Positions 45,059-54,134 of a DNA stretch of 64,000 nucleotides are shown here, piece after piece. The stretch's first letter is position 1. Each line of letters starts with the position of its first letter. The stretch spans positions 62,001-126,000 of the forward strand of contig NZ_BAOG01000022.1 in the NCBI RefSeq assembly GCF_000400365.1. The letters are read 5' to 3'. The translations under genes were made by a program, and so were the position numbers. The DNA comes from Vibrio jasicida CAIM 1864 = LMG 25398. GTDB taxonomy: Bacteria > Pseudomonadota > Gammaproteobacteria > Enterobacterales > Vibrionaceae. The notes under the pieces are model-generated. The model had not been told where the DNA came from and ran no database searches. It saw only the letters and a program-made list of their open reading frames with translations.

Positions 45059-46182
45059 GCGATCAGTCATCACAAGACAAAACCGAAAAAGCCTCCCCCC
45101 AGAAAGTCAAAAAAGCTCGCCAGGAAGGACAAATTCCTCGTGCAAAAGAATTCACCACCGCCGTGATTTTCTTAGCGGTCGCCTTGTACTTTTACTCTCA
45201 GCTCAGCAGTATTTGGGAAAGCATGACAGGTGTATTCCGTTACAACATGGCCTTAACCCGTGCTGATTTAGACAATCCAAAACAAATGGTAGAGCAACTT
45301 GGGCAGAGTTTGGCGGTCATCATTGAAATGCTATTGCCCCTCTTCACAGTCATCATTATCGTGACATTTGGCAGCAGCATGATCTTGGGAGGTTGGATGT
45401 TCCGACCAGCCAATGTGTTACCAAAGCTCTCCAAACTCAATCCTATTTCGGGCATCAAACGTATTTTCTCAACCCGCTCAGTTGTAGAACTGGTGAAATC
45501 GACATTCAAGGTCGCGGTCATCTTTGGCATTCTCTATGGCTACTTAGATAATCACCTCCAGCCTTTACTTGGTATGCAAAACTTGCCGCTTAGCCAAGGC
45601 TTTTCAATGGTCATGTCGATACTGTTTGAAGGCTTACTACTGATGGGGTTTGCCTTACTTCTGTTTGGTGTGATTGATATTCCCTACCAACGTTGGGAGC
45701 ACCTAAAAGAACTGCGCATGACGAAGCAGGAGCTCAAAGAAGAGTTCAAAAATAACGAAGGCCGCCCAGAGGTCAAACAGCGTATTCGTCAGATTCAACA
45801 ACAGTTCGCGCGACGTAAAATCGACAAGATGGTGCCCACTGCAGATGTGGTCATCACCAACCCAACCCACTACGCCGTCGCATTGAAATACGAACCTTCA
45901 CTTTCAGACGCCCCATTTGTGGTCGCAAAAGGCGTCGATGAAACGGCGATGCACATCCAACGCATCGCACGCGAGAACAAAGTCGAGATCATCAACTCGC
46001 CGCCACTGACTCGTTCGATTTATCACACAACCGCGATTGAGCAAGCCATTCCGAGCCAGCTCTTTATCGCTGTTGCACACATTCTTACGTATGTTTTGCA
46101 ATTGAAAGCCTTTCGTAAAGGCGACGGACAAGCGCCGACGCCTTTGCCTCATTTTTCAATTCCAAAGCATTTGCAGCACTGA
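45055..46182 (+). CDS. flhB: Lateral flagellar export switch protein FlhB
   Basis: A 375-residue protein with the N-terminal EKASPQKVKKARQEGQIPRA, four TM helices and a cytosolic domain holding the self-cleavage site VVITNPTHYAVALKY (Asn-Pro-Thr-His at about residue 270), which switches export from hook to filament parts. Length is slightly shorter than polar FlhB. ATG 45055 overlaps fliR. Confidence 0.97.
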   Translation: MSDQSSQDKTEKASPQKVKKARQEGQIPRAKEFTTAVIFLAVALYFYSQLSSIWESMTGVFRYNMALTRADLDNPKQMVEQLGQSLAVIIEMLLPLFTVIIIVTFGSSMILGGWMFRPANVLPKLSKLNPISGIKRIFSTRSVVELVKSTFKVAVIFGILYGYLDNHLQPLLGMQNLPLSQGFSMVMSILFEGLLLMGFALLLFGVIDIPYQRWEHLKELRMTKQELKEEFKNNEGRPEVKQRIRQIQQQFARRKIDKMVPTADVVITNPTHYAVALKYEPSLSDAPFVVAKGVDETAMHIQRIARENKVEIINSPPLTRSIYHTTAIEQAIPSQLFIAVAHILTYVLQLKAFRKGDGQAPTPLPHFSIPKHLQH

Positions 46183-46213
46183 TTAACCCGCGTTTACCCA
46201 AGGACACGAAAGT

Positions 46214-48304
46214 ATGCTTAACCGGTTAAAACAACTTCAATCCTCCACCAAAGGCTACATTGGTATTCCAATCGTCTTGTTGATGGTGTTGGCAATGGTC
46301 ATATTGCCGCTACCGCCACTATTGCTGGATGCGCTGTTTACCTTCAATATTGTCTTAGCGATCTTGGTATTGCTGGTCAGCACCACGGCGAAGCGACCGC
46401 TCGACTTTTCGATTTTTCCAACCATCCTTTTGGTCGCCACGCTACTTCGCCTTACGTTAAACGTCGCATCTACCCGTATCGTCTTGTTAGAAGGCCATAA
46501 CGGCAGCGATGCCGCAGGTAAAGTCATCCAAGCCTTTGGTGAAGTGGTGATCGGCGGAAACTACGTAGTCGGTATGGTGGTGTTCATCATTTTGATGATC
46601 ATAAACTTTGTCGTGATCACCAAAGGTGGTGAGCGTATTTCCGAAGTATCAGCCCGCTTTACCTTGGATGCGCTACCGGGTAAACAGATGGCCATCGATG
46701 CCGATTTAAACGCTGGCTTGATTGACCAAGAAACCGCCCGTCAACGTCGTAAAGAAGTGGCAAACGAAGCCGACTTCCACGGTTCTATGGATGGTGCGTC
46801 TAAATTTGTTCGTGGTGATGCGGTCGCAGGTTTGCTGATCTTGTTCATCAACATCATTGGTGGTATCAGCATTGGTGTGTTCGAACACGGTTTACCAGCA
46901 TCAGAAGCCTTTAAGACTTACGCACTGCTAACCATCGGTGACGGCTTAGTTGCACAGATCCCATCGTTATTACTGGCAACCGCAGCCGCCATTATCGTTA
47001 CTCGCATTAACGACAGCGATAACGGCATGTCGGAAACCATGCACAAGCAGCTTCTAGCAACACCTGCTACTCTGTTCACCGTTGCGGTAATCATGACCGT
47101 GATTGGTTTAGTTCCGGGAATGCCTCACCTCGCCTTCTTTACCTTTGCTGCCGTATTGGCGTTTGCAGGCTGGCGACAAAGCAAACAACCGGTTCAAGAC
47201 CCACAAATAGAACAAGTCGAAGCCCTTTCTCAAGCGATGCAGGAAGAAGAAGCCGCACTGACTTGGGATGATATTCCACACGTCCATACCCTATCTTTGG
47301 CGCTCGGTTACCGTTTGGTGCACTTGGTAAACAAAGAACAAGGCGCCCCTTTGGCACAGCGTATTCGCGGTGTACGCCGCAACCTGTCTGAGCAAGTGGG
47401 TTTTCTGCTGCCAGAAGTTCGTATCCGCGACAACCTCAGCCTAAAACCAAACCAGTACACCATCGCGCTAAATGGCGAAGTAATTGAGCAAGGTTTGATT
47501 GAGCCAGAACGTTTAATGGCGATCGCCGTGGGGGAAACCTACGGTGAAGTCGACGGTATTTTGGGCAGCGACCCTGCCTACCAACTGCCTGCAGTTTGGA
47601 TTGAACATCAAGATAAAGCCAAAGCACTGAATATGGGTTATCAAGTCGTTGACGATGGTACTGTCATCGCCACGCACATCAGCAAAATCATGAAAACCAA
47701 TTTGGCTGAATTGTTTACCCATGACGATGTTGAAGCTATGACTCAACGACTCACGGCACAAGCACCTAAATTAGCCGAGGCCTTAGCCGCTGCACTGACC
47801 CCAGCACAGCAGCTTAAGGTTTACCGTCAGCTTCTGCTTGATCAAGTGCCTCTAAAGGACATTCGTACCATTGCTAACACCATGTTGGAGTCTTCTGAGA
47901 ACACTAAAGACCCAATTTTACTTGCGGCAGATGTACGCTGCGCACTAAAACGTACCTTGGTGAACTTGGTCGCAGGACAAAAGAACGAGCTCAATGTCTA
48001 TGCGCTTTCAGACGAGTTAGAGCAAATGTTGATGACCTCTCTGCAACAAGCACAAGCTGCGGGCACCGTGATGCTAGACAGTTTCCCGATAGAACCGAAC
48101 ATTCTTGGTCAGTTCCAACAAAACTTGCCTTTAATTCGTCAACAACTCAAGCAACAGGGCTTACCACCAATCTTATTAGTGATGCCTCAGTTACGCCCAT
48201 TGTTGGCTCGTTATGCTCGTACCTTTACTCAAGGACTCGCGGTATTGTCCTACAATGAAATCCCAGAAAATAAACAGATCAACGTGGTAGGAAACCTTGG
48301 TTAA
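46214..48304 (+). CDS. flhA: Lateral flagellar export protein FlhA
   Basis: A 696-residue protein with eight N-terminal TM helices (about residues 18-330; FTFNIVLAILVLLVSTTAKR, DFSIFPTILLVATLLRLTLN) and a large cytosolic domain that binds FliJ and chaperones. The FHIPEP-type motif is RISEVSARFTLDALPGKQMA with the Asp of ADLNAGLID and RRKEVANEADFHGSMDGASKF. Its stop overlaps a TTG start of the next gene by eight bases. Confidence 0.97.
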   Translation: MLNRLKQLQSSTKGYIGIPIVLLMVLAMVILPLPPLLLDALFTFNIVLAILVLLVSTTAKRPLDFSIFPTILLVATLLRLTLNVASTRIVLLEGHNGSDAAGKVIQAFGEVVIGGNYVVGMVVFIILMIINFVVITKGGERISEVSARFTLDALPGKQMAIDADLNAGLIDQETARQRRKEVANEADFHGSMDGASKFVRGDAVAGLLILFINIIGGISIGVFEHGLPASEAFKTYALLTIGDGLVAQIPSLLLATAAAIIVTRINDSDNGMSETMHKQLLATPATLFTVAVIMTVIGLVPGMPHLAFFTFAAVLAFAGWRQSKQPVQDPQIEQVEALSQAMQEEEAALTWDDIPHVHTLSLALGYRLVHLVNKEQGAPLAQRIRGVRRNLSEQVGFLLPEVRIRDNLSLKPNQYTIALNGEVIEQGLIEPERLMAIAVGETYGEVDGILGSDPAYQLPAVWIEHQDKAKALNMGYQVVDDGTVIATHISKIMKTNLAELFTHDDVEAMTQRLTAQAPKLAEALAAALTPAQQLKVYRQLLLDQVPLKDIRTIANTMLESSENTKDPILLAADVRCALKRTLVNLVAGQKNELNVYALSDELEQMLMTSLQQAQAAGTVMLDSFPIEPNILGQFQQNLPLIRQQLKQQGLPPILLVMPQLRPLLARYARTFTQGLAVLSYNEIPENKQINVVGNLG

Positions 48305-49094
48305 TCTCATATCAACGAAAGCGATGTACGATTATTTATGTGGCCTTGCGCTGCAACACATTGTCACGGACGACGACCAACTGGTGTTTGATGCACTCAA
48401 GCACAACGACATTCAACACGCCTGTCAGGCCATCCGTGAAACTAAAACTGGCGAGGTGGAATACCAACACCTTACATTGCGCTTTGGCCTACGCGGCGAG
48501 CAGAGTGTCTATCAGTTTCAGTTATCAGAGCAAATGCAATATTGCTTAGATCTGTACAGCTTCTACTTAGCTCTAAGACAGACTCAATTCCAACTCGAAA
48601 CCTTTCACCCTGATTTAATCAGCAATGTGGTGGTTCCCATCCGCATTGATGCCCTGCTCTGGCAGCCTGGTGCGCACTTCTTGAATCAGATGATTCAGTT
48701 CCATAATGCGGCCTTTCAACATGTTATCCCTTCCCTTCAAGCCGATGAGACCCTATGTCTGCACGATAGAGTGACTCCTTTGGTAGAACAATTGAAAGAG
48801 AACGCCTTTGCCTTATGGTTTGAAGTCTCGACACATCAAACACACTTCGAGCGCATCACCGAATTTGCCCCTGATATGATCAAACTGTCCGTGACGATGG
48901 AAAACAAACAAGAGCAACATGCATTTCTACCCATTGCGCGATTTTTAAGGGGTAACCACATTTCTTGGGTTGCCGGGAGAGTCGCAAGTCAAAGTGAACT
49001 CAACCGCTATCGATTACTTGGTGCGAGTTATTACTTCGGCTATTTCAGTGATATTCCCACCTCATTGTCGTTTAAATCATTTGATGATGAATAA
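48297..49094 (+). CDS. Degenerate (non-catalytic) EAL-fold protein in the flagellar cluster
   Basis: A 265-residue protein lacking membrane or signal segments. The layout is that of an EAL domain: HNDIQHACQAIRETKTGEVE, LPVNLS-like VVPIRIDALLW, FAPDMIKLSV and ISWVAGRVASQSELNRYRLLGASYYFGYFSDIP. But each catalytic part is lost: EAL became QHL, the EITE Glu is His (LCLHDR), DDFGTG became EVSTHQ, AEGVE became AGRVA and QGY became FGY. It should bind something rather than hydrolyse c-di-GMP; YdiV of Salmonella is a comparable dead-EAL flagellar regulator, a comparison I make by analogy only. TTG 48297, with AGGA upstream, overlaps flhA; ATG 48324 is the alternative. Last in fliMNPQR-flhBA. Confidence 0.72.
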   Translation: MVNLISTKAMYDYLCGLALQHIVTDDDQLVFDALKHNDIQHACQAIRETKTGEVEYQHLTLRFGLRGEQSVYQFQLSEQMQYCLDLYSFYLALRQTQFQLETFHPDLISNVVVPIRIDALLWQPGAHFLNQMIQFHNAAFQHVIPSLQADETLCLHDRVTPLVEQLKENAFALWFEVSTHQTHFERITEFAPDMIKLSVTMENKQEQHAFLPIARFLRGNHISWVAGRVASQSELNRYRLLGASYYFGYFSDIPTSLSFKSFDDE

Positions 49095-49107
49095 GCCACC
49101 CAAAAGC

Positions 49108-49146
49108 AAAAGGGCGAATTCCGAGACAAGAATTCGCCCTTTTTTC
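49108..49146. terminator. Terminator before lafA
   Basis: AAAGGGCGAATT pairs with AATTCGCCCTTT around CCGAGACAAG, followed by T. It ends the fliM-flhA-EAL operon and sets lafA apart as its own unit. Confidence 0.92.
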
Positions 49147-49191
49147 TGTCTAATTAACCTTAAACAGTCAATATTCTGGAATGTAAGTCAC

Positions 49192-49222
49192 TAAAAACCA
49201 TCAAACTAGCGCTTTTCGATAA
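49192..49222 (+). promoter_or_regulatory. Possible sigma-28 promoter of lafA
   Basis: TTCGATAA at 49215-49222 resembles the -10 GCCGATAA (6 of 8), with TAAA at 49192-49195 as a -35, but 19 bases separate them rather than the expected 15. Known lafA transcription depends on lateral FliA, so the position 109 bases before the start is plausible; the match is weak. Confidence 0.35.
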
Positions 49223-49330
49223 AATTTTTAAATTTCCAATTAATCATTAAAACGAATCGACCGCCTCTAGTTAGTGAGCAAGGGAGAATCCCGAAGCCTG
49301 AAAGAATAGTGAAAAACTAAGGAGACCAAG

Positions 49331-50200
49331 ATGGCTTTATCTATGCATACTAACTTCGCATCGCTTGTAACTCAGAACACGCTGAACAATACAAGTAACC
49401 TACTTAACACGTCTATGGAACGTTTGAGCACGGGTTACCGTATCAACTCAGCAGCAGACGATGCAGCAGGTCTACAAATTGCTACCCGTCTTGAGTCTCA
49501 AACTCGCGGCATGAGCGTTGCAATGCGTAACTCGCAAGACGGCATTTCAATGATGCAAACTGCGGAAGGCGCGATGGATGAAATGACAAACATCGTATAC
49601 CGCATGAACGACCTAGCAACACAGGCTTCGAACGGTTCTGTATCGGCAAACGACCGCACGGCACTAAACGAGGAATACCAGCAGCTAGGTGAAGAGCTCG
49701 CGAACATCATGGACTCAACGAGTTTTGGTGGCAACAAGCTTCTACAAGATGCTGGTACATTTGGTGCAGCAGCTGTTAACTTCCAAATTGGTACTCAAGC
49801 AGGCGAACAACTTGAGGTTGACGTATCAACGCAAGTTCAAGCAATCAACGCTTCAATCGGCACATCTGGTGCACTAGCAGTTGGCGACCTAACATCTGAA
49901 GCAAATGCTCAGACTGCAATGACAGCACTGACTGGCGCGACTGGTGATGCAGGTCTTCTAGGTCAAATCGGTACTGCACGTTCAGCATTGGGTGCGAACA
50001 TCAACCGTCTTGAGCACACAATGACAAACCTAGGCAACATGGTTGAAAATACGTCAGCTGCGAAAGGCCGTATCACTGACGCTGATTTTGCCGTTGAGTC
50101 TTCAAACATGACGAAGAACCAAATGCTAATGCAAGCAGGCACAACGGTTCTTTCTCAAACGAACCAATTGCCAGGTATGGCAATGTCGCTACTTCGTTAA
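49331..50200 (+). CDS. lafA: Lateral flagellin LafA
   Basis: A 289-residue flagellin of the lateral filament. The N-terminal D0/D1 part ([40 protein letters not shown]) and the C-terminal part ([39 protein letters not shown], ending AMSLLR) are both complete, with a short variable middle (about residues 150-210). Cys is absent. ATG 49331 has AAGGAG six bases upstream, a strong ribosome site fitting high expression. A single-gene unit flanked by terminators. Confidence 0.97.
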   Translation: MALSMHTNFASLVTQNTLNNTSNLLNTSMERLSTGYRINSAADDAAGLQIATRLESQTRGMSVAMRNSQDGISMMQTAEGAMDEMTNIVYRMNDLATQASNGSVSANDRTALNEEYQQLGEELANIMDSTSFGGNKLLQDAGTFGAAAVNFQIGTQAGEQLEVDVSTQVQAINASIGTSGALAVGDLTSEANAQTAMTALTGATGDAGLLGQIGTARSALGANINRLEHTMTNLGNMVENTSAAKGRITDADFAVESSNMTKNQMLMQAGTTVLSQTNQLPGMAMSLLR

Positions 50201-50260
50201 TCAACGATTAAGCTCAGTAGCCCCCAATAAGGCTGTTGATTTAATCCGTCCGAAAGTCAA

Positions 50261-50287
50261 ACCTCCCAGTATTTGGGAGGTTTTTTT
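50261..50287 (+). terminator. lafA terminator
   Basis: ACCTCCCA pairs with TGGGAGGT around GTATT, followed by seven T (50281-50287). Confidence 0.93.
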
Positions 50288-50308
50288 GTTCTTGATGATG
50301 CCAAACAC

Positions 50309-50599
50309 TTAGCGACGAATATAGATACCGCTAGCATCACGAGTTTGGTTCGCAGTTGGGACACGAAAACCCGCTTTGAGCATGGTGTTATGTAGCACCT
50401 TATTAAACAGCTCCAATTCAGCCGATTCAACACCACGGTCACGTTGGTAGCTTTTTAACTCAGGGAAACGAGAAACCGCTTCAATACGGATGCTTGCCAG
50501 CTCCTCGGCATTAATGTTCTGTTTACTGCGCAGTTTGGTTCCAATAAATGCCTCGTAAGCACGTGCACACTTCATCAGTCGTAAAACAAATTCATTCAT
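50309..50599 (-). CDS. Uncharacterised small gene between lafA and fliD, opposite strand
   Basis: A 96-residue basic/helical protein (MNEFVLRLMKCARAYEAFIG, then AEELASIRIEAVSRFPELKS and FNKVLHNTMLKAGFRVPTAN), not recognised. It reads against the flagellar operon. ATG 50599 is chosen; a longer frame to 50689 starts GTG with a poorly placed ribosome site. Upstream of ATG 50599 only AAGAACG is seen, so expression is unsure. It may be a small regulator or an inserted cassette. Confidence 0.5.
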   Translation of the reverse strand: MNEFVLRLMKCARAYEAFIGTKLRSKQNINAEELASIRIEAVSRFPELKSYQRDRGVESAELELFNKVLHNTMLKAGFRVPTANQTRDASGIYIRR

Positions 50600-50825
50600 T
50601 ACTGTCGTTCTTTTAATTTTTAATTGGGGGAAATAGCCAGACGTAAGCAACCACAAAAATTGCAGGGGCATAAGATAACAAAACTTCACCTTCCGACAGG
50701 GTCAGAAAAATCCGAATCCTTTAGCAGTAAACACCGAAATCTGCTCACTATGCGTACATCAGCATAGCCAGTCATTTCTCTCCTATTTAATTAAATCATT
50801 TGCTTATTCTGGTCGCCTTTTCTCT

Positions 50826-50849
50826 TTGGGAAACCCCGGGAATTACCAA
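50826..50849. promoter_or_regulatory. Dyad upstream of the sigma-54 site, candidate LafK enhancer
   Basis: A dyad centred on CCCGGG (50835-50840): TTGG (50826-50829) pairs with CCAA (50846-50849) in exact symmetry, and two further inner positions (AA/TT) match. It sits about 92 bases before the sigma-54 -24 element, the usual distance for an enhancer of a LafK-type activator. Binding is inferred. Confidence 0.4.
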
Positions 50850-50940
50850 GGGGAAAGCGGAACCATCAAGGTGGAAAAAGCGCTTCCTCTCAAATAGCAA
50901 AAACCACTGCAAGATACTGTTATATATAAAAATAAATAAC

Positions 50941-50956
50941 AGGCACGCATCTTGCG
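50941..50956 (+). promoter_or_regulatory. Sigma-54 promoter of fliDSTKL-fliA-motAB
   Basis: AGGCACGCATCTTGCG matches the -24/-12 consensus (TGGCACG-N4-TTGC) with GG at 50942-50943 and GC at 50954-50955 and exactly ten bases between. It lies 59 bases before the fliD start codon, giving a leader of about 48 bases. Confidence 0.82.
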
Positions 50957-51014
50957 ATTGTTCATTTATTACTGGCACAAGACGCCAAATACAGATGAGA
51001 GAGGGAGTGACCTC

Positions 51015-52352
51015 ATGAGTTCATTAGATCCAATCACCATGGCAACCCAGTTCGCCACGTTAGATGTTCAGCCATTTCAACAACGCTACCAGTTTCAAGC
51101 GGATAAATACCAAGCTCAACTGACAGCACTAGGAAAAGTAGAAAGCGCGCTGCGTGATTTCCGTACAGCCGTCAATGAGATGAACAGCAGCACCAGTAGC
51201 ATCATCAAGAACACGGCGACGCTCTCTCAAGATGGATACTTCTCGGCTAACGCCGATGCCAACGCCATGTCGGGCAACTACCAAATTTTCGTTGAGCAAG
51301 TCGCGACCTCACATCAGCTCTCTACAGGCATGCCAGCAAATTTGGATGCCACAACAGAAATACCGACCACAGGCACATTGGAATTCACCATTGATGGCGA
51401 AACCATGACGTTGGATCTATCAACTGTTGATACCGATGGGGATGGCAAAGCAACCGTGACTGATTTGGTCAGTGCTATCAATAACAATGCTGACAATCCC
51501 GGTGTCAACGCCACATTAGTGCGCTCAAACGGTCAAACGCATTTCATGTTGTCGAGCACTGAAACAGGCGTTGCGAACACCATCAATGTAAACGCCTCTG
51601 GCACGGGGCAAGCTTGGTTTGAAGATGCCTTTACCAACACAACTGAAATCAGTAAACCACAAGATGCCGTGATTTGGCTCGGCGCGGAAGGCACTGGACT
51701 TCAGTTGACTAACGCAAGTAACACCTTTGAAGGCGTGATTGATGGCGTCGACATCACGGTCACGAAAGCACAAACCTCAGGTGAAGCGGCAGTAGGGCTG
51801 GGGATTGGCGCTGACAGCGAAGGCACAAAAGAACAACTCAATAAGTTTGTTGAAGCCTACAACTCTCTGGTTTCGACGCTTGATGAATACACTCAAATCG
51901 GCGGTGAAGACAAAGCTCGTGGCGTGCTCGCCAGTGACCCAACACTACGCTCAATTGAAAGCCAGTTGACTAATTTGGTGCGCGGAGAACATGGCGGAAT
52001 GCGACTGAATGAAATAGGCATCACCCTTGACCGCAGCGGCAAAATGAAAGTGGACCAAGATAAGTTTACCGAAGCACAGAAGAACAACAGTGCTGGATTA
52101 GAGACGATGTTTAATGGCGACGGAGCCTTATTGGATTCGCTCGATGATATGGCGGAACCTTTCCTAAAATTCTCATCTGGCACCTTTAATTCACGTAAAG
52201 ACGCCCTGCAAGCCAACTTAGACCGCATCGAGGACAAGCAAACTACGCTAGAGCGTAAATACGAGATGTCGTACAACCGCTACCTCTCCCAATTTACCCA
52301 AATGAACACCTTAATGACGCAAATGAACCAAACCATGTCGATGTTTGGTTAA
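51015..52352 (+). CDS. fliD: Lateral flagellar cap protein FliD
   Basis: A 445-residue filament cap (HAP2, LafB in the older naming). The D0 ends are visible: MSSLDPITMATQFATLDVQP at the start and YEMSYNRYLSQFTQMNTLMT at the end; the middle has GNYQIFVEQVATSHQLSTG and LQLTNASNTFEGVIDGVDITV. Slightly shorter than typical. ATG 51015 has GGGAG seven bases upstream; a longer frame to 50952 overlaps the sigma-54 leader. First gene of the operon. Confidence 0.94.
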   Translation: MSSLDPITMATQFATLDVQPFQQRYQFQADKYQAQLTALGKVESALRDFRTAVNEMNSSTSSIIKNTATLSQDGYFSANADANAMSGNYQIFVEQVATSHQLSTGMPANLDATTEIPTTGTLEFTIDGETMTLDLSTVDTDGDGKATVTDLVSAINNNADNPGVNATLVRSNGQTHFMLSSTETGVANTINVNASGTGQAWFEDAFTNTTEISKPQDAVIWLGAEGTGLQLTNASNTFEGVIDGVDITVTKAQTSGEAAVGLGIGADSEGTKEQLNKFVEAYNSLVSTLDEYTQIGGEDKARGVLASDPTLRSIESQLTNLVRGEHGGMRLNEIGITLDRSGKMKVDQDKFTEAQKNNSAGLETMFNGDGALLDSLDDMAEPFLKFSSGTFNSRKDALQANLDRIEDKQTTLERKYEMSYNRYLSQFTQMNTLMTQMNQTMSMFG

Positions 52353-52371
52353 GCCTTTAGGAGAAATAATT

Positions 52372-52758
52372 ATGCTCATGGATTCTGGCTACGACTCATA
52401 CCAACAAGTCGATCTGGATGCGCAAGCCGCATCCGCCAACCCACACCAACTGGTGGTGATGTTAATTGATGGTCTGCTTGATGAAGTTGAACGTGTTCGA
52501 GGCCATCTCGCGGCCAATCGTCTGGCAGAAAAAGGCACAGGCATCAACAAATGCATGAACATCTTAATTGGTTTAAGTAGTGCCCTAGATGAAGAAAATG
52601 GCGGCGAAATTGCAGAGAACCTACGCCAACTGTATGACTTCTGCCAAGTTGAGCTGTATTACACCAGCGTGCAAAACGACGCAACCCGTTTAGACAATGT
52701 CGAGCGAGTAATGGGCAACATTCGAGAAGGATGGGTGAATTTTGGACAGCAAGCATAA
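52372..52758 (+). CDS. fliS: Lateral flagellin chaperone FliS
   Basis: A 128-residue export chaperone of flagellin (LafC). It has the FliS start SGYDSYQQVDLDAQAASANP and HQLVVMLIDGLLDEVERVRG, and the family NKCMNILIGLSSALDEENGG with LYDFCQVELYYTSVQND. Normal length. ATG 52372 has AGGAG eight bases upstream; it is 19 bases after fliD. Confidence 0.95.
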   Translation: MLMDSGYDSYQQVDLDAQAASANPHQLVVMLIDGLLDEVERVRGHLAANRLAEKGTGINKCMNILIGLSSALDEENGGEIAENLRQLYDFCQVELYYTSVQNDATRLDNVERVMGNIREGWVNFGQQA

Positions 52759-53062
52759 AGTGTCGCCAGAGCGATTTCGCCACTTATCAAAACTGATCCA
52801 AATCGCCACAAAAACGGCCGATTGGCCAGCACTGAAACGCTACGACCTACAGTTGCGTGAACTGCTGATCAGTCATAAGCCGTATCTTAAAGATCCAAAA
52901 CTCGCTCCTGAAATTCAGCGGGCAAAAGCGGTGCATGCGTGCGCTTTCACCGCTCTAGAAAAAGCCACCAGCGAATTAAAACAAGAGATGAGCAAGGTGA
53001 ATGATCAACAAGAACGAGCGATGGCTTATCAGCTCGCGATGACGATGGAGCTCACGCAATGA
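52742..53062 (+). CDS. fliT: Lateral flagellar export chaperone FliT-like protein
   Basis: A 106-residue helical protein starting with TTG 52742, which overlaps the fliS end by 17 bases; AAGGA lies ten bases upstream. It carries RFRHLSKLIQIATKTADWPA, KRYDLQLRELLISHKPYLKD and a long helix ALEKATSELKQEMSKVNDQQ. The size and position between fliS and fliK match FliT (LafD), the FliD chaperone; the sequence itself is little conserved, so the call rests on context. Coupled to fliK by an ATGA. Confidence 0.8.
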   Translation: MDSKHKVSPERFRHLSKLIQIATKTADWPALKRYDLQLRELLISHKPYLKDPKLAPEIQRAKAVHACAFTALEKATSELKQEMSKVNDQQERAMAYQLAMTMELTQ

Positions 53063-54111
53063 TGGTAACCAATTCACTGCCTGCAAGTGCGCCTTCTCAG
53101 TCGTCAGCAGGGAAAATCTCACAAGCGCGTTCAGAGCAAGGCTTTTCGCACCCCAGTTCAACCGCGGTAAACCAACAGCACCAAACCAACGCACCTCTTG
53201 TTGTTGCGGGGTTCCGTTTAAATGCGCAAGCCTTACCGACGGAAGTTACCCAGCCAAAAGCTGAAACATCGGAACTCAACGCTGAAGTGACCTCAGCTGA
53301 AGCATTGTTGATTGCGGTTCCTGCCACCATGGATCTCGCCACTCAAGCGCAAACCCTTATCCAAGGAATGAGAAAAACCGCGGTTAAGCAAGGCGAAACA
53401 AATCAACTTGCGCAAGTATCGGCAGGTAATGCGTCTCAAAGCACAAATGTCGGAAACCAAGTAAACCCAATACTTAACACCACTGTGCAGGAGAACCAAA
53501 GCCCCCCTAAAGCCAGTGCAACGAGCGTATTAAAGGTATCAGCTTCGGACTTGCAAACTCTACTTAATCAACCAGCTCAAGGGCAAGTGCTAGCGGCCAA
53601 CTCACAAGCGCAAACAGCTACAGCGCCGCATTCGAACCCAAGCTCACCACTGGCAGCTACTCAAGCTCAAGGCGCGGAGTGGGCGGCCGTACGTGTTGAT
53701 ACCAACTCTAGTAAATGGGGTGAGCAAATGATGCAGGTTTTACACGATCGTGTGACCTTACAAGCGCAGCAAAACTTGCAAGAAGCCAAAATCCGCTTAG
53801 ACCCACCAGATCTCGGTAAATTGGATTTATTGGTTCGTGTCGAAGGGGATCGTTTGAGCGTGCAAATTAACGCCAACACAGCCGCTACGCGTGAAGCATT
53901 AATGCAAGTGTCCGAGCGTTTACGTGCTGAGCTTCAAGAGCAGAACTTTGTTCATGTGGATGTCAATGTCGGTTCGGATCAAGGTCAAGACCGTCATGAC
54001 CATGAGAGCCCACAAGAAGACACCACTATTTTTGCGGCTCGTGAATCCGGCACTTTTCAATCAAATACAACAACAAACTATTCAGAGCATTGGCTGAACA
54101 CTCAAGCCTAA
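53059..54111 (+). CDS. fliK: Lateral flagellar hook-length control protein FliK
   Basis: A 350-residue protein (LafE) whose first 240 residues are Gln/Ala/Ser/Thr-rich and unstructured, a molecular ruler, and whose end is the FliK C-terminal domain: WGEQMMQVLHDRVTLQAQQN, EAKIRLDPPDLGKLDLLVRV and SVQINANTAATREALMQVSE (LDPPDLG and RLSVQI are hallmarks). It talks to FlhB to switch substrate. Overlaps fliT by four bases. Confidence 0.92.
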   Translation: MMVTNSLPASAPSQSSAGKISQARSEQGFSHPSSTAVNQQHQTNAPLVVAGFRLNAQALPTEVTQPKAETSELNAEVTSAEALLIAVPATMDLATQAQTLIQGMRKTAVKQGETNQLAQVSAGNASQSTNVGNQVNPILNTTVQENQSPPKASATSVLKVSASDLQTLLNQPAQGQVLAANSQAQTATAPHSNPSSPLAATQAQGAEWAAVRVDTNSSKWGEQMMQVLHDRVTLQAQQNLQEAKIRLDPPDLGKLDLLVRVEGDRLSVQINANTAATREALMQVSERLRAELQEQNFVHVDVNVGSDQGQDRHDHESPQEDTTIFAARESGTFQSNTTTNYSEHWLNTQA

Positions 54112-54134
54112 TTTAATCATCGAGGAAAAAGGTT

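Noticed and set aside
49192..49222. Strong sigma-28 promoter call for lafA
   Set aside because: The -10 box is 6 of 8 and spacing is 19 instead of 15; kept only as a low-confidence candidate.
52742..53062. Calling the fliT gene a pseudogene because of its TTG start
   Set aside because: The overlap with fliS, the AAGGA site and the position between fliS and fliK support a normal coupled gene.
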